A stretch of 64,000 bases of DNA, from positions 516,517,772-516,581,771 of the forward strand of contig JASDDO010000001.1 in NCBI GenBank assembly GCA_030015575.1. Direction: 5' to 3'. The position numbers and the translations under genes are program-made. Below, in pieces: positions 54,084 through 64,000 of this stretch; within the stretch, counting starts at the first letter, position 1; each line of letters opens with the position of its first letter. A model generated the notes under the pieces. That model made no database searches, was not told where the DNA came from, and was given only the letters and a program-made list of their open reading frames with translations. Source of the stretch: Agapanthus africanus. Taxonomy: Eukaryota; Streptophyta; Magnoliopsida; Asparagales; Amaryllidaceae.

Positions 54084-57000
54084 TGTAACACCTTAGGATG
54101 TGTTTTGTGCCTAATTATATTTTAATATATGGGTTTTAATAAAAAAGTTTACCAAATTGATTTTCAATTATTTTATCCTATTTAATGAATATTTTATTAG
54201 AATTTTCCTAGACTTGCACACACTTGTGCATGTTAGCTAGGGTTTTAATTTGGGGTTTAGCCATGATTGGCAAACATGGTGAGCTAACCATTTCCCTAAT
54301 CTAGTTTAAAAATTTTATTAAGTGTTTTGGGTTTTAACTTGTATGGTTGTTTTAAAAATAAAAAGAATAAGGGTTTGAAAATGATTTTTTTCTTTTGTTG
54401 ACAAGAGAGAGAGAGAGATGAGCATGGTGCTACATGGCTTAAGCCATGCCTCATTTAATGAGGGAAGAGAAAGAGAAGGGAGGGGTTTTGCCTTTTGCTC
54501 TCATTTCTCCCTCTCATTTTCTTTTCTCTCATTCTCTCACACTCACACACTCACACTAGCAGCTCAGCAGCAGCAGAGGCTCCAGCATCAGCACCATCAG
54601 CAGCAAGCAACATCAGCATCAGCACAGGCAGCATCAGCACAGGCAGCATCAGCAGCAGCTTCATTGCAACAGCAGCAACATGCAGCACCTGCATCACCAG
54701 CAGCTGTAGAAACTCAGTTCTTCTTCTTCACCTGCTTCCTAGGGTCTATTAGGGTATAATTTCTGAACTCAATCCCCTAGTTGCTAAGCTTGTGTGTTGT
54801 TTAGCTTCAGTTTGCGATAAAAGTTAACTTTTGTGCTAATTATGGTGATTTGTGTAGGGTTTTGGTTAAGTGATGATTGTGTTAGTTAACCCTACCTGTT
54901 TAAGTGTTATTAGGGTCACCTTAACTGAGATTAACCCCAGATTTTACTAAAATACCATAGGGTTTCCATTTTTGTGCAAAATTAGTGTTTTTAAGCGATA
55001 TTGTAGCTTTCTGTGTTCTGCTTTTGATCCGGATCCTTCAGGGAAAAATTGGGGAAACTGGAGCATGCTTACTAGGTCTAGACCACACTACCAGAACACG
55101 AGCCCCTCATTCCCAAATGTGGCCGCAAATTTAAGCATTCTGGCCGCAAATTACGGCCAGGAAGGGGAGATGGGTGTTGGGGTTTTTCCTATGGTAGTCT
55201 GCTGTGTTTTCTAGTATGTTGGCATGTGCAATTTTGTATGATTTTACCTGTATCAAAATCTGGGACCATATATCGATTTGCTAGTTCGTTTTAGTTGCGC
55301 GATACGCGCGATACGTGAGTGGGTTCTGTGATCCAGCGTGTCGCGGCGTATCGGATAGTTTTAGACGCGTATATACACGTTTCAACGTACCGTGCACACG
55401 CGCGTTTAGTTCGCGACGCGAGTTTCTCGTTTGGTTTCGATATCGCGTTTTGCGAGATATTTTGCTTATATATGGATTTCTTGTATAATTTCCAGGTTCG
55501 CAGGCAGGTACGTCGGACGCAGCAACGAAAGGGAAGTAGATGGTTGGCTATGTGTAGCACGCGACCAGGTGAGTAGATTTAACATCTACAGGGGAATCGC
55601 CCGCATGGCGTTATGCGTCTGGGCTAGGAATGTTAATACCTGTCGCATATTCTAGGTTATATTTAGAATTGTGCATTCACCCTATTACTTAGATGTAGTT
55701 GTACGGTGACTAGTAGCCGTAGGACACTGCACATATTATTGACGATTCATGTTGCACGAGCACGGATTGTATGCTACACACACCGTCAATAATTGCCATG
55801 TCACACACACAAACCACTTATAGATATTATATTGCTTGGTTAGGGACTTGCGACATCGACTCATATTACTCAGCACATATGACTTTTAGCTACAGGTGTA
55901 CCTTGCTCAGATATTCCACTTATACCCGGGGGGGTATACTACATCAGTTCTTATAGGTAGATAGATACCTATACCTTGTTACACCTGTATGTTACACATA
56001 TATCAGTTACAGTTACATATTTACCTTTACCGATGTTACTTAGCGGTTTCTTCCTTTTATATGCTTACATCTCAGTTATGTCGCACATATTGTATTCATG
56101 GAATTGCGCATTCTTATATGGATTTTTCATGATGTTTTCTGGATTTGGGAACCGCGTGAGTTCATGAAATTATGCATTAATTGAAAAACCCGGTTTCCTT
56201 GATATGATATTTGCGCATCCACCATGAGTTTTATCGGTTCTGATTTATATATACCCCTACAAGGAGGCGTTGAGGCCGTAGAGGGTACATGGTGGGACCC
56301 GGAGGTACCCCGGGGCAAGAAAGGGATGTCGATGTACCACGCCGATGAGCCCGGCAGGGGAACCATACCATCTGGTGACAGTACCAATGACTCGGCGGTA
56401 ATCATGGGGATACCGTTGGGAGTCATGTACGTATTGATACGTGAAAAGACAAGGGTCAGAGCTAGGCACTCGTACTTTTCGGATAGCGTGTGATACATAC
56501 CTATTAGGATGCTAGTCTTGGTGACGGCATCTGATAGATCAGTATTTCTGTGTCGATACTTGGCACATTGGTTTTCATGATATTTCTAATTACTTGTGTA
56601 TATATAACAGTGGGTTAGGACGCTGTTATATATACCCTTACACCAATATTAGTGGAGTGGAACGCTAATATATGTGTATTGACCTCATCATTTTTATCTA
56701 TGCAATATATTTAGGATGTTAGAATGTTACTTGAGATTTGACATTTGGGATATAGGTGATTCATTTTAGATTGGATATTGGATATATACGAGACTCACTT
56801 GATTTTGTACATTCGGGATATAGGGGATTTATTCGATATTGTACATTGAGGAGATGTGAGACTTATGTGATATGAGAGCCAATTGGAGGCTGATTTGAGG
56901 AATTGGGATTTTGAGTGTCTTGATGGATTGTGATCCTACCACGATATCAGGATTCCGTGGAAATGACATATTTCACTCCATACCTCACAGTTATCTGTTT

Positions 57001-57883
57001 ATGCACTGCTTCATGTATTAGTAGTACCTGTTAGTGTACCTTTCATGATTGTTGCATATTTACATTCTTATATTCTTATTGCATGATTATTGCATACTGA
57101 TTGTCATATCATTATTGCTTCATATATTTATTGTACCTGCTAGTGTACTTTCCATTATTCTGCATTCATATGACCTATTATTACTGTTAATTGCATATCA
57201 TAGATTCATGCTGTACGTACATACCTGCGATTACCTGCTTATGTTATCTACTATTCACGAGTTGCCAACTCACCCCCGTTGTGCCACAGTTGTTTTGCAG
57301 GGTGTTTCCCCAGAGTAGTCGAGACAGGCTATTCATCTATCATCTTTTGCTACAGATACCGCATCGGCTCACAGTGTGCTATTTTGCTTAGGTGGGTTTT
57401 GGTGGTTATCTGTATTTTGTATTGTATATTGATGTATCCTTGTACTCTCCATCTATTGTTATTTTGTTGACTTAGAGACTTGGTGAGGACGGTATTGTAT
57501 ATTATTTGTGGATTTGTTGTCTTTTATACAATTCCTTTCTATTGTCTTTGTTTCTTCGCTACGGCGTCGTATATTTGTTATGATTGTTGTTTTCCATCTG
57601 GGGCGTGTATTTGCTCCCGTCTGGGGATGCTTCATTTATATTTATGTTGTACTCATCTTTGGGCTAGTTTTTACAAAAGGGGGTGCTGCCAAAATTTTAA
57701 AGAAAGAAAGTTGGACTTTTAAAGAATTTGGGTTGCGATTTCAAATGTTTCAAAACTGCTATTATTTTTTCTTGTCTTTTTTTAGTGGTTTAGATTTCTG
57801 GGTTTTGGCTTTCTTTTACTGCTTTACGTCTTTAGGCGTTGCGTAGTCTTAGGGCCGTCACGTGCCAATTTCGGGTCGTGACA
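54084..57883 (+). repeat. 3' LTR of Tekay-2 (LTR-C, 3800 bp)
   Basis: TGTAACACC...GGGTCGTGACA, followed by TSD ACTAT. Collinear with 46465-50255 apart from small indels, for example in the CAG-rich tract and an extra TAGA near 55962. Confidence 0.95.
54558..54715 (+). repeat. CAG-rich tract in LTR-C
   Basis: Same position and composition as 46930-47085. A GCATCAGCACAGGCA block is duplicated here. Confidence 0.9.
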
Positions 57884-57972
57884 ACTATAGATTACTCGGT
57901 TTTTCAAAACCAGAAATTTTCAAAAAGGCGAAGCTTAAACCACTCCTTTTTCAAAATTGCTCAGGTTCCTTC
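57884..57972 (+). other. Flank between Tekay-2 and Copia-2
   Basis: 89 bp starting with the duplicated ACTAT. No gene. It should be the continuation of 46071-46464, the sequence that Tekay-2 interrupted. Confidence 0.6.
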
Positions 57973-60094
57973 TGTTAGAGATAGTGCCCTCAGAGTCAAT
58001 TATTGGATCACAGGCACGTGATTACAATGATTGAGGGAGGACCTGTCCCAGTAGGACAGTCTTGGTCAAGATGATTGTATGCTATCTGGTTTATCTTTAT
58101 CATCGTGTACTGTTTCAGGTGACCTTACAGGTCACTATTGCACGTTGATAGAGCCCTTAGGATTCTTTCTTGACGGCCAGCAGTATGATGGCGATCATAT
58201 ACATGGGAGCTCGGGTCTATAAGCGCATCCTTAAATGGTCCCTAGTCGTGGGAGTTTCGAGACAGGGTATCGATACTCCAGAGTAGACTAGTGTATACAG
58301 TCGAGACCCCGACGAGGGGCGGTGGCCGGTCTAACAAGCCACTGGTGTCAGTTGGTTCACCTAAGATGTATACAGGTGCTCATTGGGTTATGAGTACACC
58401 GGACAGGACTCGCCGGGAACATGCTAGTTGGGATTATACCAGACGTCAGATAGCAGTTCCCTGGTGACATGTGTACAGGTTAGTTCATCGACCTGAGATC
58501 GTCATTTGTCTCGTGTGAGTTCCCACTGTGCTTTGATTACTACCCTACCACAGCTCAAAGGAGTCGTGCAAACAGGTTTTAGTTGGGTACATTCCCGAGC
58601 CACATGGAGGCAGTGAGCGGATCTGCAGGGGTCCGTCTCTCCCGGTATTGGGGGTGAGGTCGCGCTGTGTCTAGGAGAGCCATTACACAAAGCCCTCGGC
58701 CGAGGCAGGAGATTTACTGGTATGTATTCCAGTAGTATCTCAGGGTGTTCTGGGCTACACTCCGACACGACTTGTACCTCTTTTGGGGGTCTGACTTTTA
58801 CCAACCCCCTAGGCCCGCCATGCGATACTCATAGACGAACGGACCGGACTGTACGGATATTGTCACTGACAGGTTCAGTAGGGTGTCAGGATGAGTTCGC
58901 TCATCGACGTCCCTTTTGGTCAATAGCTGGTAGCCCGTTACGTATGGCTAATACCTCTGACGGGCTAGTGGTTAAATCCACAGCCAAAATATTGACGAGT
59001 CTTTAGAGTCCCCCACAGACCGTTTTCTCAAGTTTCGGGCGAAACGCTGTAGAGGCCGTATGGAGATATGGCAGGGTTCGATCAGATACGTGCGGTATTG
59101 CACGGATCATAATCGGACGGATAATACTAGCGGGTTTTGGTTTAAGCCGGATCCTAGTATTGTACAGTGTAGATTTTGTCTCTTTGCATTTGTATTCAGT
59201 GGGAATACAAATGCGGGCATGTATATGCAGTCGCGGGGTTTTCCTGTAATTTATTACGGGATCAGTTTTCTGAAGTTGCCAGTTTGCATTCCGTTTCGGC
59301 CAGTTTTCCTTTGCTCCTTCACGACCGGATTTTTGTGATGGGAGGGGCTAATTTGCAAGTTTGCAAATTAGCAATTGTGGAGGGGGTTTCTTGTAATTGG
59401 ATGATTATGATGGTTTAAGCATCTTTGCTTTTCTTTTGATCATTTCATTAGCATTAAATGAGATGAGAAATGAAAGGATTTGGTGGTGACTAAATTTCCT
59501 AGTATTCTTCACCTTTCTCTTTTGGTCACCATTGTTGATTTCCTACACTCACCTCCCTTATTTATTTCCTCCACCATATTTTTGTAAGGACCGGCCACAT
59601 ATTAGAGGGAGAGGGAGATGATTTCATTTTGGTGTGGGAATTTTCTTGGTCTCATTTGCTTACACAAAAATCCTAAGCTCATTTCCATTGTTCATTTCCT
59701 CCATCACCATGGCAACTTCATACCCGCTTGAGACAAACCTTACTACACTTTTCCTACAGCACCCTTGGGCACATTAACTCACCAACTTCGTGCTCGAGTT
59801 GCCTCGGTCCAGAGGTGGGAGCCCGTAAAAGAACCCGGCGATGTGGTGCCCGTTCCGACGAGGAGATGAAGACCGGAGATTCCGCGAGGAGATCGGAGTG
59901 AAGGCCGAAGACCGAAGGACATGGATCGCTCGGTATAGCTATCTACCCTTTTCTTGATAGCAAGTTATAGGTTAATGGTTCGATCCGGGTTTTTAGGATG
60001 CGGTAGTGCCGGTTTTAAAGTCAAGAAAAATTTTCGTTTCCGCATTTTGGCCTCAGATAGACGGTCGGGGCGCTACCGTAGTCCTACACCTTCA
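57973..60094 (+). repeat. 5' LTR of Copia-2 (2122 bp)
   Basis: Starts TGTTAGAGATAGTGCCC and ends CCTACACCTTCA. It follows the Copia-1 LTR block by block but is clearly a different subfamily by eye. The next bases (ACGATATCAAGTTC) are only a weak match to the tRNA-Met site (TATCA kept). No genes; frames at 58502 and 58722 are not supported. Confidence 0.8.
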
Positions 60095-60961
60095 ACGATA
60101 TCAAGTTCATTACGTTAACGGGTTTTTTGGCCAAAAACCCAGCCGTAGCCCTCCGTCATTTCAGAATAGTAATATTTAGTATTCGTGTTGCGTTTGTTGA
60201 CCTAGTCAAGGTGTAGTGAACGGTAGCTTAGGGATATTTTTCTGTGCATTGCAAATGCGATTGGTTAGGACAGTCGTGCGGCCTTGTTGACCTAGTCAAG
60301 GGCATGTACGGGTGAGTTTAATGCAATCAAGAAAATGACCGGTAGAACTTAACTAGCGGTTTATGGTTTATTGACCTAGTCAAGGTCATAAACCGTTAGG
60401 GGCAAAAACCACATCGGGAGTTTCAAATATACAGAAAACTTGCAGATTTAGCATACCTTCTGGAGTGTAGTGACTAGAGTGGATTCCATCTAGGTCATTA
60501 CACAATGATAGTAGGATCCCGATCCCACTAATGAGTTGGATTACTCTCGGGAGATTATTTCACTTAACAATCAATGCTATAAACCAAGTAGGTGTCTAGA
60601 ACGGTGTTAGCGGGGCTACGCCTCCTGGGAAAAAAGGTTATATAATTAAGGAACTTCGCGAAAGTATTGGAAAACCTCCCTCTAAGTACCAACACTAGCC
60701 GGCTGAAAGGTTAAGCAAGTATTGTGACGTGTGATTAAATCCTGACTAATTCTTCTTTTTAGGGTTTGAAGAAGAATTTGAGGAAACAGTGGGAGCCATC
60801 CTGGTTAGATAAATTAATAACCAATCTAATCTTGCAAGAGCGCACGCTGAGTGTTTCTTTTCTCTCTCTTTCCAGGTAGCAACCATTTCACGCCCTAATC
60901 AAGATAATAAAATGTATCGCTTGACCGAACCGAATTCTTATTCGGGGCTGGGAACGTCGGT
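60095..60961 (+). other. Copia-2 5' leader with triplicated palindrome
   Basis: No gene. TTGACCTAGTCAA, a 13-bp palindrome, occurs at 60197-60209, 60287-60299 and 60371-60383, spaced 90 and 84 bp. The third is extended by CGGTTTATG (60357-60365) pairing with CATAAACCG (60387-60395). The gag gene expected before the protease is not recognisable; 60900-60961 already leads into the protease frame. Confidence 0.75.
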
Positions 60962-63900
60962 TTGGCTCTAACTTACGACAACAGTCATAAGTGTGAGCAA
61001 GGGAAAGAGGGTTGTATGGATTCCAAAGAGACCCCAATGAAGAAGAAGCATACTATTACATCTACTTCAGGTGTTCTTATAATTGAGAACTGTTTTTCGG
61101 TCAGTCCTACCTCCTGGGTACTAGATACCGGATCAGGATCTCATATCTGTAATTTATCGCAGGGACTGAGAAAAAGTAGGATAGTTAGACCTGGTGATAT
61201 GTCCCTCAGGGTAAGGAACGGAGCACAAGTTAATGCTGCAGCCGTCGGTGAATATCACCTACTGTTGCCAAATGGCAATACTATGATTTTGAACAATTGC
61301 TATTATGTACCTTCTATGGTTTGCAACATCATATCAGTTTCTTTACTTGATAAAGATGGATATAACTTTGTTCTTGATAGAAATATCATGAACATTTACC
61401 TTGATAAGGTACTGGTTACAGAAGGTACACTGTGTAATGATATCTATATTCTAAATCAGAATACAGTTCTCAATGTAGAAAACACACGCAAGAGGAAGAG
61501 TTCAGATACGAACGAATCCTACTTGTGGCATTATAGACTTGGTCATATCAAAAAGAAAAGACTAAGTTACATAAAGATGGACTCTTGAATACGTTCGAAT
61601 TTTCATCTTATGAAACTTGTCAGTCCTGTCTCAAAGGAAAGATGACCAAATCTTCGTTCACTGGATATGGAGAAAGAGCAATAGAGTTTTTGGGACTCAT
61701 ACACAGTGATGTGTGTGGTCCGATGTCTATACATGCAAGGGCTGGGTTCTCGTACTTCATCACATTAACTGACGATCTCTCTAGATTCGGGTATGTGTAT
61801 CTTATGAAACACAAATCTGAAACTTTTGAGAAATTCATAGAATTCAGAAACGAGGTAGAGAACCAGACTGGCAAAAGTATCAAGATCCTCCGATTGGATA
61901 AAGGAGGGGAGTACTTAAGCACGGAATTCCAAGAATACCTAAAAGAGAATGGAATTCTCTCTCAGCTTACTCCTCCGTATATACCACAGCACAACGGTGT
62001 ATCAGAGGGAGGAACCGTACCCTATTGGATATGGTTCGCTCCATGATGAGTAATGCTGAGTTGCCTCTTTCATTTTGGGGACATGCGCTTTTGACAGCGG
62101 CATACCTATTGAATGAAGTTCCGTCCAAATCAGCGCCTAAGACATCGTTCGAGATATGGAATGGAAAAAGGCCATATCTTAAAAGATTTACGATATGGGG
62201 TTGTCCGGCTTATGTTAAAAAGCATAAACCAGATAAACTAGAGGCACGATCAGTTTTATGTAAGTTTGTGGGATATCCAAAGAATGGTTATGGATATCTG
62301 TTCTACCACACCGAGGAAAAGAAGGTGTTTGTTGCTCAACATGCCGTTTTCTTATAAACGGAGTTTCTTGCAAAAGAAATTAGTGGGAGCATGGTAGAAC
62401 TGGAAGAAATTCAGCGACCACAAACTAAAACTGAAGATTTGACGGAACCTCAAGATTCAATAACCCCAGACGAATCTCAGCCACTCCGCAGATCTGGTAG
62501 GATTTCTCATCCGCCCGAGAGATACTACGGTTTTCTCATAGACGGGAATCGAGAGGATTGCATCTTGGAAGAAGATGATCCTACCAGTTTCAGGCAAGCC
62601 ATTATCAGTAGGGACTCTGATAAGTGGTTGGATACTATGCGATCCGAAATGGAGTCTATGTACACCAATAAAGTGTGGACCTTGGATATTTCTCCACCTG
62701 GGGTAAAACCCGTTGGATGCAAATGGATCTACAAAAGGAAACTTGGTGTAGATGGGCAGATGGAAACCTATAAGGCTAGACTCGTTGCAAAAGGTTTTCG
62801 TCAAAGACCTGGTGTGGACTATGACGAAACTTTTTCTCCAGTGGCTATGCTCAAATCCATTCGGATCCTACTTTCCATTGCTGCCTTCCATGACTATGAG
62901 ATCTAGCAGATGGACATAAAACGGCTTTTCTAAACGGCAGTTTGGAAGAGTGCGTTTATATGGATCAAGCAGAAGGTTTTGTAGACAGTGGGAGCAGCGG
63001 GAAGGTGTGCAAGTTGCTTAAATCCATTTATGGATTAAAGCGGCATCGTGGAGCTGGAACATCTGTTTTGATGAAATAGTCAAGGAATTTGACTTCATCA
63101 AAAACGAGGATGAGCCTTGTATTTATAAGAAGATTGTAGGACGAACTGTCGTATTCCTATTCTTGTACGTGGACGACATTCTTTTAATAGAAAATGACAT
63201 TCCTATGCTACAATCGGTCAAGCTATTCTTATCACAACGGTTCTCCATGAAAGACCTGGGTGATGCCTCGTGCATTCTGGGGATCAAGATCTACAGAGAT
63301 AGATCCAAGAGATTACTGGGACTTTCACAGTCCAGGTACATAGAGACCGTACTAAAGAGATTTAGTATGGAAGATTTCAAGCGCGGTAATATACCCGTAT
63401 TGCACGGAATCACCCTCTCCAAGAAGATGTCTCCCAAGACTGACGAGGAGAGGGTTCGCATGAGCACTATACCTTACGCTTCGGCTGTAGGATCTATAAT
63501 GTATGCGATGCTATATACAAGACCAGATGCAGCTTACGCGCTAAGCATAGTGAGCCGGTATCAGTCAGACCCAGGTGAGAACCACTGGACAGCAGTGAAG
63601 AACATTCTCAAGTACCTGAGAAGGACTAAGGAGATGTTCCTAGTTTACGGTAATGGAGACCTCAGGGTCGAGTCCTTTACCGATTCAAGCTTCCAGAGTG
63701 ACAAGGACGACAGCAAGTCTGTCTCGGGTTTTGTGTTTACCCTCAATGGAGGGGCGGTGTGTTGGAGGAGTTCCAAACAGAACACCGTCGCAGACTCGAC
63801 GATGGAGGCTGAATACATTGCTGCAAGCGATGCCGCAAAAGAGGCGGTCTGGATGAAGAAGTTCATTAATGAACTTTAGGTAGTTCCGTCCATTGTTGAC

Positions 63901-64000
63901 CCAATACCTTTGTATTGCGATAACAATGGGGCTATAGCTTTAGCGAAGGAACCACGGTCCCATCAGAAATCCAGGCACATCTTAAGGCGGTATCACCTGA
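60962..64000 (+). pseudogene. Copia-2 protease-integrase-RT-RNase H, decayed
   Basis: 60962-61588: protease with WVLDTGSGSHIC (catalytic DTG near residue 55), then the pre-integrase LWHYRLGH. After a frameshift, 61585-62046: zinc-finger CQSC and integrase core (HSDVCGPMS, LRLDKGGEYLS, GVSE, so D, D and E are present). After another indel, 62025-62357 (SFWGHALLTAAYLLN), stop TAA 62355. 62391-62906: linker and RT start (VWTLDISPPGVKPVGCKWIY, ARLVAKGFRQ, DETFSPVA), stop TAG 62904 where Trp is usual. 63163-63879: intact YVDD (63166-63177), then RNase H (FTDSSFQSD, EAEYIAASDA), TAG 63877, and DNNGAIALAKEPRSHQ up to the edge. At least four lesions; not functional. Confidence 0.92.

Larger units (their letters stand above)
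46465..57883 (+). mobile_element. Tekay-2: complete but coding-dead Tekay-like element (11.4 kb)
   Basis: LTRs at 46465-50255 and 54084-57883, both TGTAACACC...GTCGTGACA, with an exact TSD ACTAT (46460-46464 and 57884-57888). A tRNA-Met primer site and a polypurine tract are at the expected places. The LTRs differ at roughly 3% of sites in the first 250 bp by eye, but the interior (3.8 kb) has an internally deleted gag and a pol broken in all frames. So the interior was probably already dead when this copy inserted. Confidence 0.95.
57973..64000 (+). mobile_element. Copia-2: Angela/TAR-like Ty1/copia element, cut by window end
   Basis: A 5' LTR (57973-60094), a leader with a degenerate primer site, and a decayed protease-integrase-RT-RNase H region running off the right edge. 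Gag is missing between leader and protease. The 3' LTR is outside the window, so the TSD (left flank CCTTC) cannot be checked. Domain order PR-IN-RT-RH places it in Ty1/copia; the LTR start and pol motifs resemble Angela/TAR types, inferred only from memory of such motifs. Confidence 0.9.

Noticed and set aside
39017..60094. Copia-1 and Copia-2 LTRs as the two LTRs of one element
   Set aside because: They differ far too much by eye, and the second is followed by its own leader and pol, so it is the 5' LTR of another element.

Overview
This window is repeat DNA from a large plant nuclear genome, very likely a flowering plant. I see no host gene, rRNA, tRNA gene or CRISPR array. Almost all of it is LTR retrotransposons nested in one another: Ty3/gypsy of Tekay/chromovirus, Athila and Tat type, and Ty1/copia of a type resembling Angela/TAR. 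Support comes from RT, RNase H, integrase and gag motifs, tRNA primer sites, polypurine tracts and several exact 5-bp target-site duplications (TSDs).

Layout. 1-1146: a GC-rich array of CACGTG hairpins and non-coding palindromic sequence. 1147-6838: a 5'-truncated Tekay-like element with a decayed pol and a 2.8-kb 3' LTR. 6839-11801, 20265-24412 and 37018-38930: a complex of Tat-like LTR modules, first on the + strand and then, after a junction near 10.9 kb, on the - strand, with a decayed Tat pol (6912-8020) and an ORF1/gag-like remnant (21268-21740). Two minus-strand Athila elements sit inside it: Athila-2 (11802-20264, TSD AAGCT, gag and protease only) and Athila-1 (24413-37017, TSD GGACA, nearly complete gag-pro-pol plus an env-like ORF). 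39017-42138, 46071-46464 and probably 57884-57972: a copia LTR and its long leader (Copia-1), split by a solo LTR (42139-46070, TSD TCATG) and by a complete but coding-dead Tekay-like element (46465-57883, TSD ACTAT). 57973-64000: a second copia element (Copia-2), running off the window end.

How the parts work. Each element once encoded gag (particle), protease, reverse transcriptase/RNase H and integrase between promoter-bearing LTRs. Primer sites match tRNA-Asp for the Athila elements and tRNA-Met for Tekay-2 and Copia-1. Every coding region is broken, often by stops where the family normally has Gln or Arg, which fits C-to-T decay of methylated DNA. Athila-2 and Tekay-2 have paired LTRs and exact TSDs but missing or ruined enzyme genes, so they were probably mobilised in trans.

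The most unusual signal is structural. The Tat-like LTR modules are chains of short odd-length palindromes, each different from its neighbour, with one-base or AAA/TTT centres, and some arms differ between copies by paired changes. The Copia-1 leader carries a tandemly repeated long hairpin whose two copies keep pairing while their stem sequence differs. Both look like selection for, or a mechanism that creates, base-paired structure. All identity statements are by eye; no alignment or database search was run.
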